Shown here: one piece after another, positions 15,542-21,993 of the stretch | Layout: the number at the start of each line of letters is the position of its first letter | Position numbering within the stretch: position 1 is the first letter of the stretch | DNA from: a virus | DNA length: 33,100 bases | Direction: 5' to 3' (one strand) | Virus record (IMG/VR): IMGVR_UViG_3300017917_001862 | Span: 1 to 33,100 of that record | Notes under the pieces: generated by a model | What the model was told of the DNA's origin: nothing | Database searches by the model: none | What the model saw: the letters and a program-made list of their open reading frames with translations, nothing else | Made by a program: the position numbers and the translations under genes

Positions 15542-15894
15542 GTTTGTACCTCTCCAGTCTTTTCGCCCTTCAACATTCTAACAAGTTGACGGTTGCGTTC
15601 ATCCTGCTCTTTACGCTCACGCTTTTTGTTATCGGACACTTTGAGCATTTCATCATATTGTCGTGCCCATTCAATACCAGCAAAGAATGATTCTAGGTCG
15701 TCAATCGTGCCGCAAAACAATTCAGCATCACGGCTGTAGATAGGAAAAGCGTCCTTATTCTTGGGTCTGATTGCAACGTAGTCATCTCCGCGACTACCTC
15801 CCCAACCTGCCTTAGGATAGCAAAGCATAAAGCCGAGTTTGTCTGCTCGTTCTTTAATCTTTTCGCATTTCAAAATTGTATGAAATCCACTCAT
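15538..15894 (-). CDS. hypothetical protein (118 aa)
   Basis: I choose the ATG at 15892-15894 (MSGFHTILKCEKIKERADKL) because GAGGTGG lies at the right distance; a GTG six bases earlier overlaps that site. The first part is mixed, with AGWGGSRGDDYVAIRPKN, and the end is a charged helix rich in Lys, Arg and Glu. Function unknown. Confidence 0.65.
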   Translation of the reverse strand: MSGFHTILKCEKIKERADKLGFMLCYPKAGWGGSRGDDYVAIRPKNKDAFPIYSRDAELFCGTIDDLESFFAGIEWARQYDEMLKVSDNKKRERKEQDERNRQLVRMLKGEKTGEVQT

Positions 15895-16079
15895 AACCAC
15901 CTCAAACTAAACCAATCAAAATTCTTTTTAATACTGAATCCATAGCCATGCTGGCTGCTAGATTCATGTAGGTAACCTACATTGTTCTTTTCCATCCAAA
16001 TCACTAATTTCATAAAATCTATAAAGTCTTTTACAAAATAGTGATTTCTAGGATAACCAGCAACTTGATAAACTTTCAT
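15891..16079 (-). CDS. small hypothetical protein (62 aa)
   Basis: MKVYQVAGYPRNHYFVKDFI..., rich in aromatic residues and ending FDWFSLRWL. TGATG overlap with the upstream gene and ATGA overlap with the downstream one support translation. No family recognised. Confidence 0.6.
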   Translation of the reverse strand: MKVYQVAGYPRNHYFVKDFIDFMKLVIWMEKNNVGYLHESSSQHGYGFSIKKNFDWFSLRWL

Positions 16080-16495
16080 CACCAACTTGAGTTATAGAAT
16101 ACTTTACGACCGAGGAACAGTTCTGCCTTAGCATCAATACAGAATTTGAGGTCGTGCTCTTTGTAATAGTCATCACTTGGATTACCAAAGAAAAAACCTT
16201 TAGTTCCTAGGTGTGACATATGACCGTTCTTGATATCTTGTTCAAGCATATCAATCTCTTCCCAGGTCAATTCAAGTTCAACACCGTTGAATTCCTCAGT
16301 GCCGCCTTTAGCACGATACAATGCTTCCATCCAGCCATGCAGGTTAGGATGCTTACGCCAGTATGCAAGTTCCTGTGGCTGAGTCTTGTTTGGATTTACA
16401 AAATTGCGTTCGTTAGGTTCCCAGACAGCATCCTCATACCATTCTTCTCGCTGTTTGGCACGACTAGCAACGTATGCGTATTGATCCAAACCCAT
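16079..16495 (-). CDS. MGLDQYAY-type hypothetical phage protein (138 aa)
   Basis: Starts MGLDQYAYVASRAKQREEWY at an ATG with GAGGT upstream; the frame extends 40 residues further but that part lies over another gene at 16503-16655. The protein contains AYWRKHPNLHGWMEALYRAK, a pattern recurring in hypothetical proteins of large phages. I know of no function. Overlaps the next gene by TGATG. Confidence 0.7.
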   Translation of the reverse strand: MGLDQYAYVASRAKQREEWYEDAVWEPNERNFVNPNKTQPQELAYWRKHPNLHGWMEALYRAKGGTEEFNGVELELTWEEIDMLEQDIKNGHMSHLGTKGFFFGNPSDDYYKEHDLKFCIDAKAELFLGRKVFYNSSW

Positions 16496-16502
16496 GATTA
16501 CC

Positions 16503-16655
16503 TCACTTACAGATTTTTGCGATATCGTCGGCAGACTTGCCTGCTTGGACACTTGCGATGCGGCATTGGTTTTGTTGATACTTTTCAACTCCCATGCCCG
16601 CAAACATACTACCAAACAATACAGTCATAGCAATCATTGCCCATTTGAATTCCAT
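16503..16655 (-). CDS. small membrane or secreted protein (50 aa)
   Basis: MEFKWAMIAMTVLFGSMFAG begins a hydrophobic N-terminal segment, followed by a polar tail with Cys31 and Cys49 (NQCRIA ... KICK). A strong AAGGAGC site precedes the ATG. The two cysteines could form a disulphide if the tail is in the periplasm. Confidence 0.6.
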   Translation of the reverse strand: MEFKWAMIAMTVLFGSMFAGMGVEKYQQNQCRIASVQAGKSADDIAKICK

Positions 16656-16666
16656 TATTTTGCTCC

Positions 16667-16795
16667 TTATTTGGCAGTTTCAGTTGCGATATCTTTTGTC
16701 TTTTCAATGCCTTTGTCAAGCATACGGGCGATACCCGAGAAGCCTACGGTAGACACAACGATACCAAAAATAGTTCCAAGAATAAAATTTTTCAT
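16667..16795 (-). CDS. small single-pass membrane protein (42 aa)
   Basis: MKNFILGTIFGIVVSTVGFS is one hydrophobic segment; a charged helix with Lys and Glu follows. It is joined to the upstream gene by an ATGA overlap. Two such tiny membrane proteins in a row suggest envelope or lysis functions, unproven. Confidence 0.6.
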   Translation of the reverse strand: MKNFILGTIFGIVVSTVGFSGIARMLDKGIEKTKDIATETAK

Positions 16796-17034
16796 TTAAT
16801 CAGTGCCTCAAAACGCAAGATACTTTCACGGAATTTAGTACGGTCTAGATTTGGCGTTGCCATAATTTCATCTAGCATTTTATTGTCTACTTTGTTTTGG
16901 TGAGCCATAGCCATGATGTTAGCAACACGAACATCATAAGGATTGGTGCTTTCACTAAAGATATCCACCGCAGCCTTGAATTTTCTTTCATAGGCTCCGT
17001 TATCACCAAACAAATTTTTGATCCAATTAAACAT
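16792..17034 (-). CDS. hypothetical helical protein (80 aa)
   Basis: MFNWIKNLFGDNGAYERKFK starts with an amphipathic helix, similar in type to the MGLFDKLFGKK start of the gene at 29601-30023; both may lie on the membrane surface. The rest is helical. GGAAA precedes the ATG. Function unknown. Confidence 0.65.
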   Translation of the reverse strand: MFNWIKNLFGDNGAYERKFKAAVDIFSESTNPYDVRVANIMAMAHQNKVDNKMLDEIMATPNLDRTKFRESILRFEALIK

Positions 17035-17035
17035 T

Positions 17036-17779
17036 TCAAATTTCCTTTACGCGGTTAAGTTGAGTGCTGTTATCGCGGAATGCTTTAACAGTTCCCTGAA
17101 TTGTAACACGGTCTCCAATATTTGTCTGTTTTTTGTAGCTGAAAAACACCACTTTATCGTCATCAGTTATCCCAGTTACGTACCAGGTGTTCCAATTCTG
17201 TGACCAAACTTGCTTGACAATCTCAATTTCGGCAACAACCTTATCACCGATACTACCCAAATTGCCACCACGTGCCCACTGAATGCGTCGGTCAACATCG
17301 TCACGCTTTACCGACTTTTCATAGGTAGCAGGCAAACTGACTACAATAGCAAGGTCGTAATTGCTAGCAAACACATCCTTGTTTGCGACTTCAAAGGCAC
17401 TTTGCATGAAGGGACTAAGTTGTTTACCTTCAATGACCTTGAAGGTAAGACCTTTAAAATATCGGCGCATGACACCGCCGACTTGGCGGCTTTCGTTAGT
17501 AATTTGCGTAGGGTCAGCCAACAATCGTTCAACGATTAGGCGATTAGGTTCGGGTTGGGTAACGCCTGGGGCAAGTGCCTTGATGTAAGCACCATTGATA
17601 GAGAATGCTTGCCAAGCCGCGGCCCATACATCATCGGCATTGAAATTGATTGTCTGTTTGGGAGCAGAAGGTTTGCGATATGCGTAGGGATTACGATATG
17701 CAGGCTGATAGTCATCAGCCTGACCAAGGCGTTTGATTTGGCTTGCACTCATATTAGAAACGTCAACAAAACCAGGCAT
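17036..17779 (-). CDS. protein with C-terminal OB-fold-like domain (247 aa)
   Basis: I start at MPGFVDVSNMSASQIKRLGQ because GGAG lies seven bases upstream; 18 further residues overlap the promoter. After a Tyr/Pro/Arg-rich linker there is a helical middle. The C-terminal 80 residues look like an OB-fold: GDKVVAEIEIVKQVW, NTWYVTGITDDDKVVFFSYK, and GDRVTIQGTVKAFRDNSTQL, ending NRVKEI. Similar C-terminal ends (G...GTVK...TQLxR) occur in phage proteins thought to bind nucleic acid. Promoter copy 2 (17805-17833) sits just upstream. Confidence 0.6.
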   Translation of the reverse strand: MPGFVDVSNMSASQIKRLGQADDYQPAYRNPYAYRKPSAPKQTINFNADDVWAAAWQAFSINGAYIKALAPGVTQPEPNRLIVERLLADPTQITNESRQVGGVMRRYFKGLTFKVIEGKQLSPFMQSAFEVANKDVFASNYDLAIVVSLPATYEKSVKRDDVDRRIQWARGGNLGSIGDKVVAEIEIVKQVWSQNWNTWYVTGITDDDKVVFFSYKKQTNIGDRVTIQGTVKAFRDNSTQLNRVKEI

Positions 17780-17804
17780 ATCTACTCCTTCATTCAATAC
17801 ATGT

Positions 17805-17833
17805 ATTATATACCCAAAGCCATTTATTGTCAA
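17805..17833 (-). promoter_or_regulatory. sigma70-type promoter, conserved-spacer family copy 2
   Basis: Minus strand TTGACA (17828-17833), 17-base spacer starting ATAAATGGCTTTGG, TATAAT (17805-17810). Perfect hexamers. Precedes the OB-fold-like gene. Confidence 0.85.
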
Positions 17834-17835
17834 AT

Positions 17836-18003
17836 TTAGGCAAACATCTTAGAACCTTGTGCCATGATAACACGATATGCCTCAATCGTTTTCATGGGCT
17901 GAGCCAGGGGATTCTTTTGAATAAATTGCATTGTTTCCAGAAAACCCATACCCAAAAACTGTGCTTCTTTTTCAATGTGCTTAATGGCTGTTGCTATTTG
18001 CAT
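17836..18003 (-). CDS. small hypothetical protein (55 aa)
   Basis: MQIATAIKHIEKEAQFLGMG..., mostly helical with several Met. It has its own promoter (18036-18064) and ends two bases before the -35 of the next promoter, so it may be a single-gene unit. Spacing and a modest AGGAC site are the support. Function unknown. Confidence 0.65.
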   Translation of the reverse strand: MQIATAIKHIEKEAQFLGMGFLETMQFIQKNPLAQPMKTIEAYRVIMAQGSKMFA

Positions 18004-18035
18004 TTTGAGTCCTTTGTTTAACTGTCTAAGATTCT

Positions 18036-18064
18036 ATTATATGCCCAAATCCATTTATTGTCAA
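18036..18064 (-). promoter_or_regulatory. sigma70-type promoter, conserved-spacer family copy 3
   Basis: Minus strand TTGACA (18059-18064), 17-base spacer starting ATAAATGGATTTGG, TATAAT (18036-18041). It lies right after the U-tract of the terminator at 18068-18091, so one unit ends and the next begins within a few bases. Confidence 0.85.
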
Positions 18065-18067
18065 CCG

Positions 18068-18091
18068 AAAAAAAGCCCCGTTTTCGGGGCT
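18068..18091 (-). terminator. rho-independent terminator of the 66-aa gene
   Basis: On the minus strand AGCCCCG, AAAA loop, CGGGGCT, then a run of seven T counting the last stem base. A classical GC-rich hairpin with U-tract, about 20 bases after the 18112-18312 stop. Confidence 0.9.
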
Positions 18092-18111
18092 AAAAATGTA
18101 ATACTTGAGTG

Positions 18112-18312
18112 TTAACCTTGTAATCTTTGTTTCATAATGGTTAACATTGCTACTTGCCGGTCAATATCCTGCTTCAAAGAGGCGGCCCTTTTTTCTAATT
18201 CAGCAAATTCCATCTGCATGGCAACCACAGACTTTTCCATTGCTTTAGAGACCACAGTAAGATCGGCTATGCTCATGCTTAATGTTAAGATTTCACTTGT
18301 GTTATCTGACAT
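18112..18312 (-). CDS. small coiled-coil protein (66 aa)
   Basis: MSDNTSEILTLSMSIADLTV..., then a heptad-patterned helix (MQMEFAELEKRAASLKQDID), likely a coiled-coil dimer. AGGAT precedes the ATG. It is followed directly by a strong terminator and preceded by another, so it is its own unit. Function unknown. Confidence 0.7.
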   Translation of the reverse strand: MSDNTSEILTLSMSIADLTVVSKAMEKSVVAMQMEFAELEKRAASLKQDIDRQVAMLTIMKQRLQG

Positions 18313-18369
18313 ACTTTATCCTTTAGTGTTCGTTTAATATATGTAGTTATCTCAGGAAACGCATGCCGT

Positions 18370-18395
18370 AAAAAAAGGCCCTTTCGAGCCTTTTT
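18370..18395. terminator. bidirectional terminator-like hairpin
   Basis: AAAAAGGC (18372-18379) pairs with GCCTTTTT (18388-18395) around an 8-base loop, with A/T runs on both sides, so it could stop transcription in either direction. It lies between the 91-aa and the 66-aa genes, both on the minus strand. Confidence 0.8.
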
Positions 18396-18397
18396 AT

Positions 18398-18673
18398 TTA
18401 TTTTTTAGTTTGTGTGCTTTGATTTACGAAACTGTACATCTTTTCAGCAGTTTCCAAAATCTTGTCTAGACCAGGGAACTCGGGCATCTTTACAGTGCTA
18501 ACAATTTGGTTAGTCTTTGGGTCACGTTCAGCAGACATTTCCCAACCATGAAACTTCATAGAGTATTCTGATTGAACCATATCCTTAGCCATTGCTAAGA
18601 TATCTGCACGGATTTCATATCCGTTTTTGTTGAATTTGACTTCAGGCATTTTTGGTGTTTCAAATTGTGACAT
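18398..18673 (-). CDS. hypothetical protein (91 aa)
   Basis: Contains NGYEIRADILAMAKDMVQSE near residues 17-36 and KFHGWEMSAERDP after it, a pattern I associate with hypothetical proteins of large aquatic phages, without known function. It ends in a helix and a polar tail. AAGGAAG precedes the ATG. With the promoter at 18706-18734 and terminator at 18370-18395 it forms a complete one-gene transcript, which implies substantial or independently timed expression. Confidence 0.7.
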   Translation of the reverse strand: MSQFETPKMPEVKFNKNGYEIRADILAMAKDMVQSEYSMKFHGWEMSAERDPKTNQIVSTVKMPEFPGLDKILETAEKMYSFVNQSTQTKK

Positions 18674-18705
18674 TTTTACTTCCTTTAAAGTGTGTTTGTG
18701 TGCAT

Positions 18706-18734
18706 ACTATAACAGACCTATTCTATTACAGCAA
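18706..18734 (-). promoter_or_regulatory. candidate sigma70 promoter for the 91-aa gene
   Basis: Minus strand TTGCTG (18729-18734), 17-base spacer, TATAGT (18706-18711). Moderate match, overlapping the 3' end of the GNAT gene. Confidence 0.5.
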
Positions 18735-19313
18735 CTGTTTTGGCATGATTGTGTTAGACCATAATTCCTTATAGCGTTTACGCAATCTTGCAAACTCAAC
18801 CATGATTTCATTGTGTTCTTTCCACAGTTGAGCATTCGCTTCAAAAACATTAGCTTCAGGCACTTCAAGTGCCGCTGTGCGTTCACCGGGCGACCTAGAC
18901 AACGTTTTCAAATCGTGCTTTACTGCTAAGTGTTGAATTACTTTATTATCTTCAATACAATGCATATAGACCTCTGAAATGTGATGGAACTTAGCCCACG
19001 TAATCATTTCAGAAATTAATTTATCTCCTATACCTTGTCGTTGATACTCGTGGTCAACACTAACAGCAAGTTCCCAAGAACCATCTTCGTTCTTGGCCAT
19101 ATGGCCCCATCCAACACGTACATCACCTACCTTTGCGTACCACAATTCATGGTCTTTGGGTGAGTAACACATACCTAAAATCAACTGGTCTATGTTTTGA
19201 TTACTAATATGGTAACCAAATCTTGAATATCTATCTTCTGGTGTAAGATTTTTCAAGTGCCTACTATACTCAGTAATTTTATATATGTTAGTATGTTGGA
19301 TGTTTACTGTCAT
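18726..19313 (-). CDS. GNAT-family N-acetyltransferase
   Basis: 195 residues with a GNAT domain: ELAVSVDHEYQRQGIGDKLI near residues 81-100 holds the acetyl-CoA pyrophosphate loop Q/R-x-x-G-x-G (QRQGIG), followed by helix SEMITWAKFHH and strand VYMHCIEDN. It uses acetyl-CoA to acetylate an amine; the substrate is not evident. The extra C-terminal helix (residues about 150-195) is longer than in minimal GNATs. Its ATG overlaps the upstream 30-residue gene by ATGA. Confidence 0.85.
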   Translation of the reverse strand: MTVNIQHTNIYKITEYSRHLKNLTPEDRYSRFGYHISNQNIDQLILGMCYSPKDHELWYAKVGDVRVGWGHMAKNEDGSWELAVSVDHEYQRQGIGDKLISEMITWAKFHHISEVYMHCIEDNKVIQHLAVKHDLKTLSRSPGERTAALEVPEANVFEANAQLWKEHNEIMVEFARLRKRYKELWSNTIMPKQLL

Positions 19314-19402
19314 ATAGAATTCTTAAATTTCTTTGCTCTTTCTTCTTTAGCCATTTTTACGGCTTCAAAAAAACTTATGAGCAATTCTTTTATTAATTTC
19401 AT
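19310..19402 (-). CDS. very small protein (30 aa)
   Basis: Reads MKLIKELLISFFEAVKMAKE and ends KKFKNSI. Despite its size it has AAGGAGC six bases before the ATG, and ATGA overlaps on both sides. Sequence is a hydrophobic then basic helix. Likely translated; role unknown. Confidence 0.5.
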   Translation of the reverse strand: MKLIKELLISFFEAVKMAKEERAKKFKNSI

Positions 19403-19578
19403 ATGATGCTCCTTGAATTCTTGTTTTGAAATTCACGTTCCGCATTTTCTACGTCGGCAGTATTAGTAGGATTTTTACTAAGTATGTATTCTTCCAATCT
19501 GCTACCGTAGGTGCTAGGTTTGTCACCCGCAACAAATAATATGACCACAATTAGTAGTCCTGCTAATAAGCCGAACAT
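19399..19578 (-). CDS. small membrane-anchored protein (59 aa)
   Basis: MFGLLAGLLIVVVILF-like N-terminal membrane segment (about residues 2-17), then a polar helical tail with RLEEYILSKNPTNTADVENA. It starts just after the stop of the phasin-like gene and overlaps the 30-residue gene by ATGA. Function unknown. Confidence 0.6.
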   Translation of the reverse strand: MFGLLAGLLIVVILFVAGDKPSTYGSRLEEYILSKNPTNTADVENAEREFQNKNSRSII

Positions 19579-19580
19579 GA

Positions 19581-19847
19581 TTACTTAGCCTTCTTAGCAA
19601 ATGAAGGTGTTAACGATTTAACGCCTTCTGTCATTTCATCAAAGAAAGCCTTGCTTGTAACAATCATGCCGATGTTTGTAACGGCAGCAATACCAGCATC
19701 GATGGCTGCTTTTGTGTATTTTGTTTGGGAATCTACAAACGAATTCATTGCTGATGCGATGCCTTCGTGCTTAACGAAAGTCTCAACGAATTGTTTTTTG
19801 CTAGTTTGAACCGCGTCAACAGCGGCGTGTGCGAAAGTATTAAACAT
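19581..19847 (-). CDS. phasin-like small helical protein (88 aa)
   Basis: MFNTFAHAAVDAVQTSKKQF, then a run of amphipathic helices (TKYTKAAIDAGIAAVTNIGM) and a Lys-rich end. Composition and helix pattern resemble short phasins, the proteins coating polyhydroxybutyrate granules, but no decisive motif exists. If correct it suggests a PHA-storing host. GGAGAA precedes the ATG; a leader hairpin and an extended -10 lie upstream. Confidence 0.55.
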   Translation of the reverse strand: MFNTFAHAAVDAVQTSKKQFVETFVKHEGIASAMNSFVDSQTKYTKAAIDAGIAAVTNIGMIVTSKAFFDEMTEGVKSLTPSFAKKAK

Positions 19848-19880
19848 AATTTTTCTCCTGTGTAAATGTGTGTTTAAAAT

Positions 19881-19903
19881 ATGAGTTTTTGAATAGAACT
19901 CAT
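19881..19903 (-). promoter_or_regulatory. leader hairpin before the phasin-like gene
   Basis: ATGAGTT (19881-19887) and AACTCAT (19897-19903) form a perfect 7-bp stem with a 9-base loop, between the candidate -10 and the ribosome-binding site. It may stabilise the message or control translation. Confidence 0.4.
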
Positions 19904-19917
19904 AAACTATTTATCAT

Positions 19918-19926
19918 ATTATATCA
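19918..19926 (-). promoter_or_regulatory. candidate extended -10 promoter element
   Basis: Minus strand TGATATAAT: a perfect TATAAT with the TGn extension and no clear -35. It lies at the 3' end of the 85-aa gene and would drive the phasin-like gene. Confidence 0.4.
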
Positions 19927-20176
19927 TAACCTCACGATATTTTTGTAGAGCCTTCTCTCTAATCTCAGCGAGTCTTTTGGTGATGTGTTCGGGCAATTCC
20001 TCGTCATCATCCAAAATAGGTCTAAATCTGGGTGTCTGATATCTGCCGTATCCAATCATTAAATCTTCATCATCGACGGTATAGATTGGATCGCTACCGC
20101 CGAGGATTAATGATTTACGTAATGGATTACTTCTTAGGAGCTTCGGCTTTGGGGGCAGCTTCACTTTTGGTGGCAT
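19919..20176 (-). CDS. hypothetical protein (85 aa), start overlaps upstream gene
   Basis: Begins MPPKVKLPPKPKLL, Pro/Lys-rich, then DPIYTVDDEDLMIGYGRYQT and a charged C-terminal helix. The ATG at 20174-20176 lies 50 bases inside the 77-residue gene in another frame; no later start sits before the conserved-looking part. The reading frame looks real, but the first 20 residues could be non-native. Confidence 0.55.
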   Translation of the reverse strand: MPPKVKLPPKPKLLRSNPLRKSLILGGSDPIYTVDDEDLMIGYGRYQTPRFRPILDDDEELPEHITKRLAEIREKALQKYREVMI

Positions 20177-20360
20177 CAGCCTTGGGAGCAGCCTTATCTT
20201 CCTTCTTCTTAGCTAGTTTCATTTCATCCTTTTTTGCTTCTGCTTTAGCGGGTGCTGGAGCAGATGCTGTGGCTGCCGGTGCGGCAGGAGCCTTTGCAGG
20301 TTCAGCAGCGAAAGCAGTAAAAGATAATGCGGCTAATGTTGCGATTGCTAATTGTTTCAT
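20127..20360 (-). CDS. secreted Ala/Lys/Pro-rich protein (77 aa)
   Basis: A signal peptide (MKQLAIATLAALSFTAFA, cut before AEPAK) is followed entirely by low-complexity Ala/Pro/Lys/Glu sequence, so the mature protein is a flexible, basic, periplasmic chain. It resembles the tail of the membrane-anchored protein at 4559-4843. GGAG precedes the ATG. Function unknown; it might bind surface polymers or lipopolysaccharide. Confidence 0.65.
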   Translation of the reverse strand: MKQLAIATLAALSFTAFAAEPAKAPAAPAATASAPAPAKAEAKKDEMKLAKKKEDKAAPKADATKSEAAPKAEAPKK

Positions 20361-20408
20361 TTGTTTCTCCTTGTGAAAATGAAGTAGATTTAGCGTCTAC
20401 ATATATAT

Positions 20409-20422
20409 AACGCCTCAGCGTT
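20409..20422. repeat. short inverted repeat in divergent intergenic region
   Basis: AACGC-CTCA-GCGTT. A second, GTAGA-7 bases-TCTAC, lies next to it (20385-20401). Both sit between the divergent genes at 20360 and 20448 and could be operator or leader structures. Confidence 0.3.
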
Positions 20423-20447
20423 TGATTCCGTTGACATAAATACATGT

Positions 20448-20945
20448 ATGTATTACATAAGTTACCAAGGCATATTTGACGGATCCAATTACCAGGATGC
20501 CAATACACCCGCACAAGTTAGTAAAGCCCAAAGTGCTGGCTTTTCATGTCTTGTTGACGTTTGGAGAATCGACAATAAATTGTATATGGGTAACGGCCAG
20601 CCATTGATTGAAGTTACTGAACGTTATATACAAGGTCCTAGGTTTTGGATAAATGCCAAAAACCAAGATATGCAAGATTGGATAATTACTCAGCAGGCTA
20701 AATTATATCCAAACTATTTTTGGTTTGAAACCCCAACTCCACCTCCACCATTTGTTGAAGCTAGTAATGGCAAATTAATCACTCCCGGAACTGTTCCTGT
20801 CAATAACGACAGTGTAATATTCTTGCCAGAGATTGATGACCAAAGTTTATACAGCACAACAAAGTTGCGTTGCTATGGGGTCATCAGTTGCTTCTTACTA
20901 ACTATCAGACGTATGCGTAATGAAGGTTACGGGGCGTGGATTTAA
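20448..20945 (+). CDS. GDPD-fold protein with degenerate catalytic site
   Basis: The 165-residue protein follows a short glycerophosphodiester-phosphodiesterase-like family: SYQGIFDG at residues 5-12 aligns with the usual SHRG, GFSCLVDVW at 31-39 with the E-x-D strand, MGNGQP at 47-52 with LGHDEP, and FWINAKN at 66-72 with HAKN. Every active-site His is replaced (HR to YQ, HD to NG), so hydrolysis is unlikely; the fold is probably kept for binding. This is one of few plus-strand genes here. The C-terminal part (CYGVISCFLLTIRRMRNEGY) is less like the family. It ends in a 4-base overlap with the convergent minus-strand gene. Confidence 0.6.
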   Translation: MYYISYQGIFDGSNYQDANTPAQVSKAQSAGFSCLVDVWRIDNKLYMGNGQPLIEVTERYIQGPRFWINAKNQDMQDWIITQQAKLYPNYFWFETPTPPPPFVEASNGKLITPGTVPVNNDSVIFLPEIDDQSLYSTTKLRCYGVISCFLLTIRRMRNEGYGAWI

Positions 20946-21109
20946 CCACCACGTCCACTACGTCTAACAACAGTTGGTCCACCAAAACCCTTACTTGGCT
21001 TTGGTGTCTTTTGATTTCCACCTTTACCTGTGATAAATGAGGGCTTGTTTTTCTTGGCTTCGTTAGCCATATTAACAAAGGGATTTTTGCTTTTCTTTTC
21101 TTCTGTCAT
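20942..21109 (-). CDS. small basic Gly/Lys-rich protein (55 aa)
   Basis: MTEEKKSKNPFVNMANEAKK..., ending VVRRSGRGG: disordered and basic. ATGA overlap with the upstream gene supports translation. The RGG-type end suggests nucleic-acid contact, unproven. Confidence 0.6.
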   Translation of the reverse strand: MTEEKKSKNPFVNMANEAKKNKPSFITGKGGNQKTPKPSKGFGGPTVVRRSGRGG

Positions 21110-21504
21110 CTTTCTCTCACTTTAATAGAATCTAAGTAGCTACGTATGTCACCGTATAGTGTCATCATCATAGCAATTTTACTGTCGTATAATCTTATAT
21201 ATGGTTTTGCCCTATCGTTCTCAACTTTTTCTGCGCCGAGAAAGTAAGGGCATTTTATTTTCTTTGATAGTTCTACCATGAATCCATAGTAGCTTGTACC
21301 TAACAATTTTATTTCACATTGATAGAATTCGATTTCTGCTTCACGAAATGCACTGTCGCCTAATGGTGTTAATCTAAGGCCATCGCCTGTGTTACCACCC
21401 ATCCACCACTCAAACATTATTTTATCTATTGGTTTATCAATATGGGGAAGTTCTGCCAATACGGCTTCTGTTATCAATCGTTTGGCAGACTTTCTATCAC
21501 TCAT
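21106..21504 (-). CDS. hypothetical protein (132 aa)
   Basis: MSDRKSAKRLITEAVLAELP..., then FEWWMGGNTGDGLRLTPLGD near residues 31-50 and YYGFMVELSKKIKCPYFLGA near 77-96. The DGLRLTxxG pattern recurs in hypothetical proteins of T4-like phages, with no known function. Overlaps neighbours by eight and four bases. Confidence 0.7.
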   Translation of the reverse strand: MSDRKSAKRLITEAVLAELPHIDKPIDKIMFEWWMGGNTGDGLRLTPLGDSAFREAEIEFYQCEIKLLGTSYYGFMVELSKKIKCPYFLGAEKVENDRAKPYIRLYDSKIAMMMTLYGDIRSYLDSIKVRER

Positions 21505-21796
21505 CTGGATAAACGCATGTGCCTTGATTCATAAAGACAACTGTAAACTTGTCTGTTTTGAATTGTGCATTGAGTTTACGGCACAGGTTCCTTGCATGTC
21601 CTGGATTACTGAAGCTAGTCTTTTTATACTTGGGTGTAGCATCAGGATCCTGATAGTGTTGCGACTTTAGATTGATAGGCTGATTGTCATAAAACACAGC
21701 CCATATTCCAGCAGCTTCAACAATTTGGTCGCATTTGTATGTGTTTTTGTCTACTATTTCTAGTAGAAGTTTAGGTTGCGTTCTACTCATTACCAT
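21497..21796 (-). CDS. hypothetical protein (99 or 97 aa)
   Basis: Two ATGs, at 21794-21796 and 21788-21790, are possible; the second overlaps the upstream stop as TAATG. The protein has beta-strands (KLLLEIVDKNTYKCDQIVEA) and FSNPGHARNLCRKLNAQFKT near residues 62-81, ending in a strand with CVYPDE. Pattern resembles small phage regulators but no family is recognised. Confidence 0.6.
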   Translation of the reverse strand: MVMSRTQPKLLLEIVDKNTYKCDQIVEAAGIWAVFYDNQPINLKSQHYQDPDATPKYKKTSFSNPGHARNLCRKLNAQFKTDKFTVVFMNQGTCVYPDE

Positions 21797-21993
21797 TTAC
21801 CGCCATTGACTTCAACTGTAATAACAGTATCGTCAAGGGCTTCCTTCTTGTTATTTAACAATTCGTAATTATCAGACAACAGTTTAGCAATCTCGTCACG
21901 TAATATTCTAGCTTCTTCTATAGGCAATACAACTGTGTTTGATTTGCCCTCGACTGCTGATACTTTGTCGATAAAACGCTTTATTATAATCAT
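21790..21993 (-). CDS. small hypothetical protein (67 aa)
   Basis: MIIIKRFIDKVSAVEGKSNT..., helical in the middle (EEARILRDEIAKLLSDNYEL), strand at the end (TVITVEVNGGKW). Overlaps both neighbours. Function unknown. Confidence 0.6.
   Translation of the reverse strand: MIIIKRFIDKVSAVEGKSNTVVLPIEEARILRDEIAKLLSDNYELLNNKKEALDDTVITVEVNGGKW

Noticed and set aside
16496-16615. N-terminal extension of the MGLDQYAY gene
   Set aside because: It overlaps the 50-aa gene at 16503-16655, which has its own strong ribosome-binding site; the ATG at 16495 has GAGGT upstream.
20431-20459. TTGACA on the plus strand as a promoter for the GDPD-like gene
   Set aside because: Any -10 at the right spacing is poor (TACATA) and would place the RNA start inside the gene.
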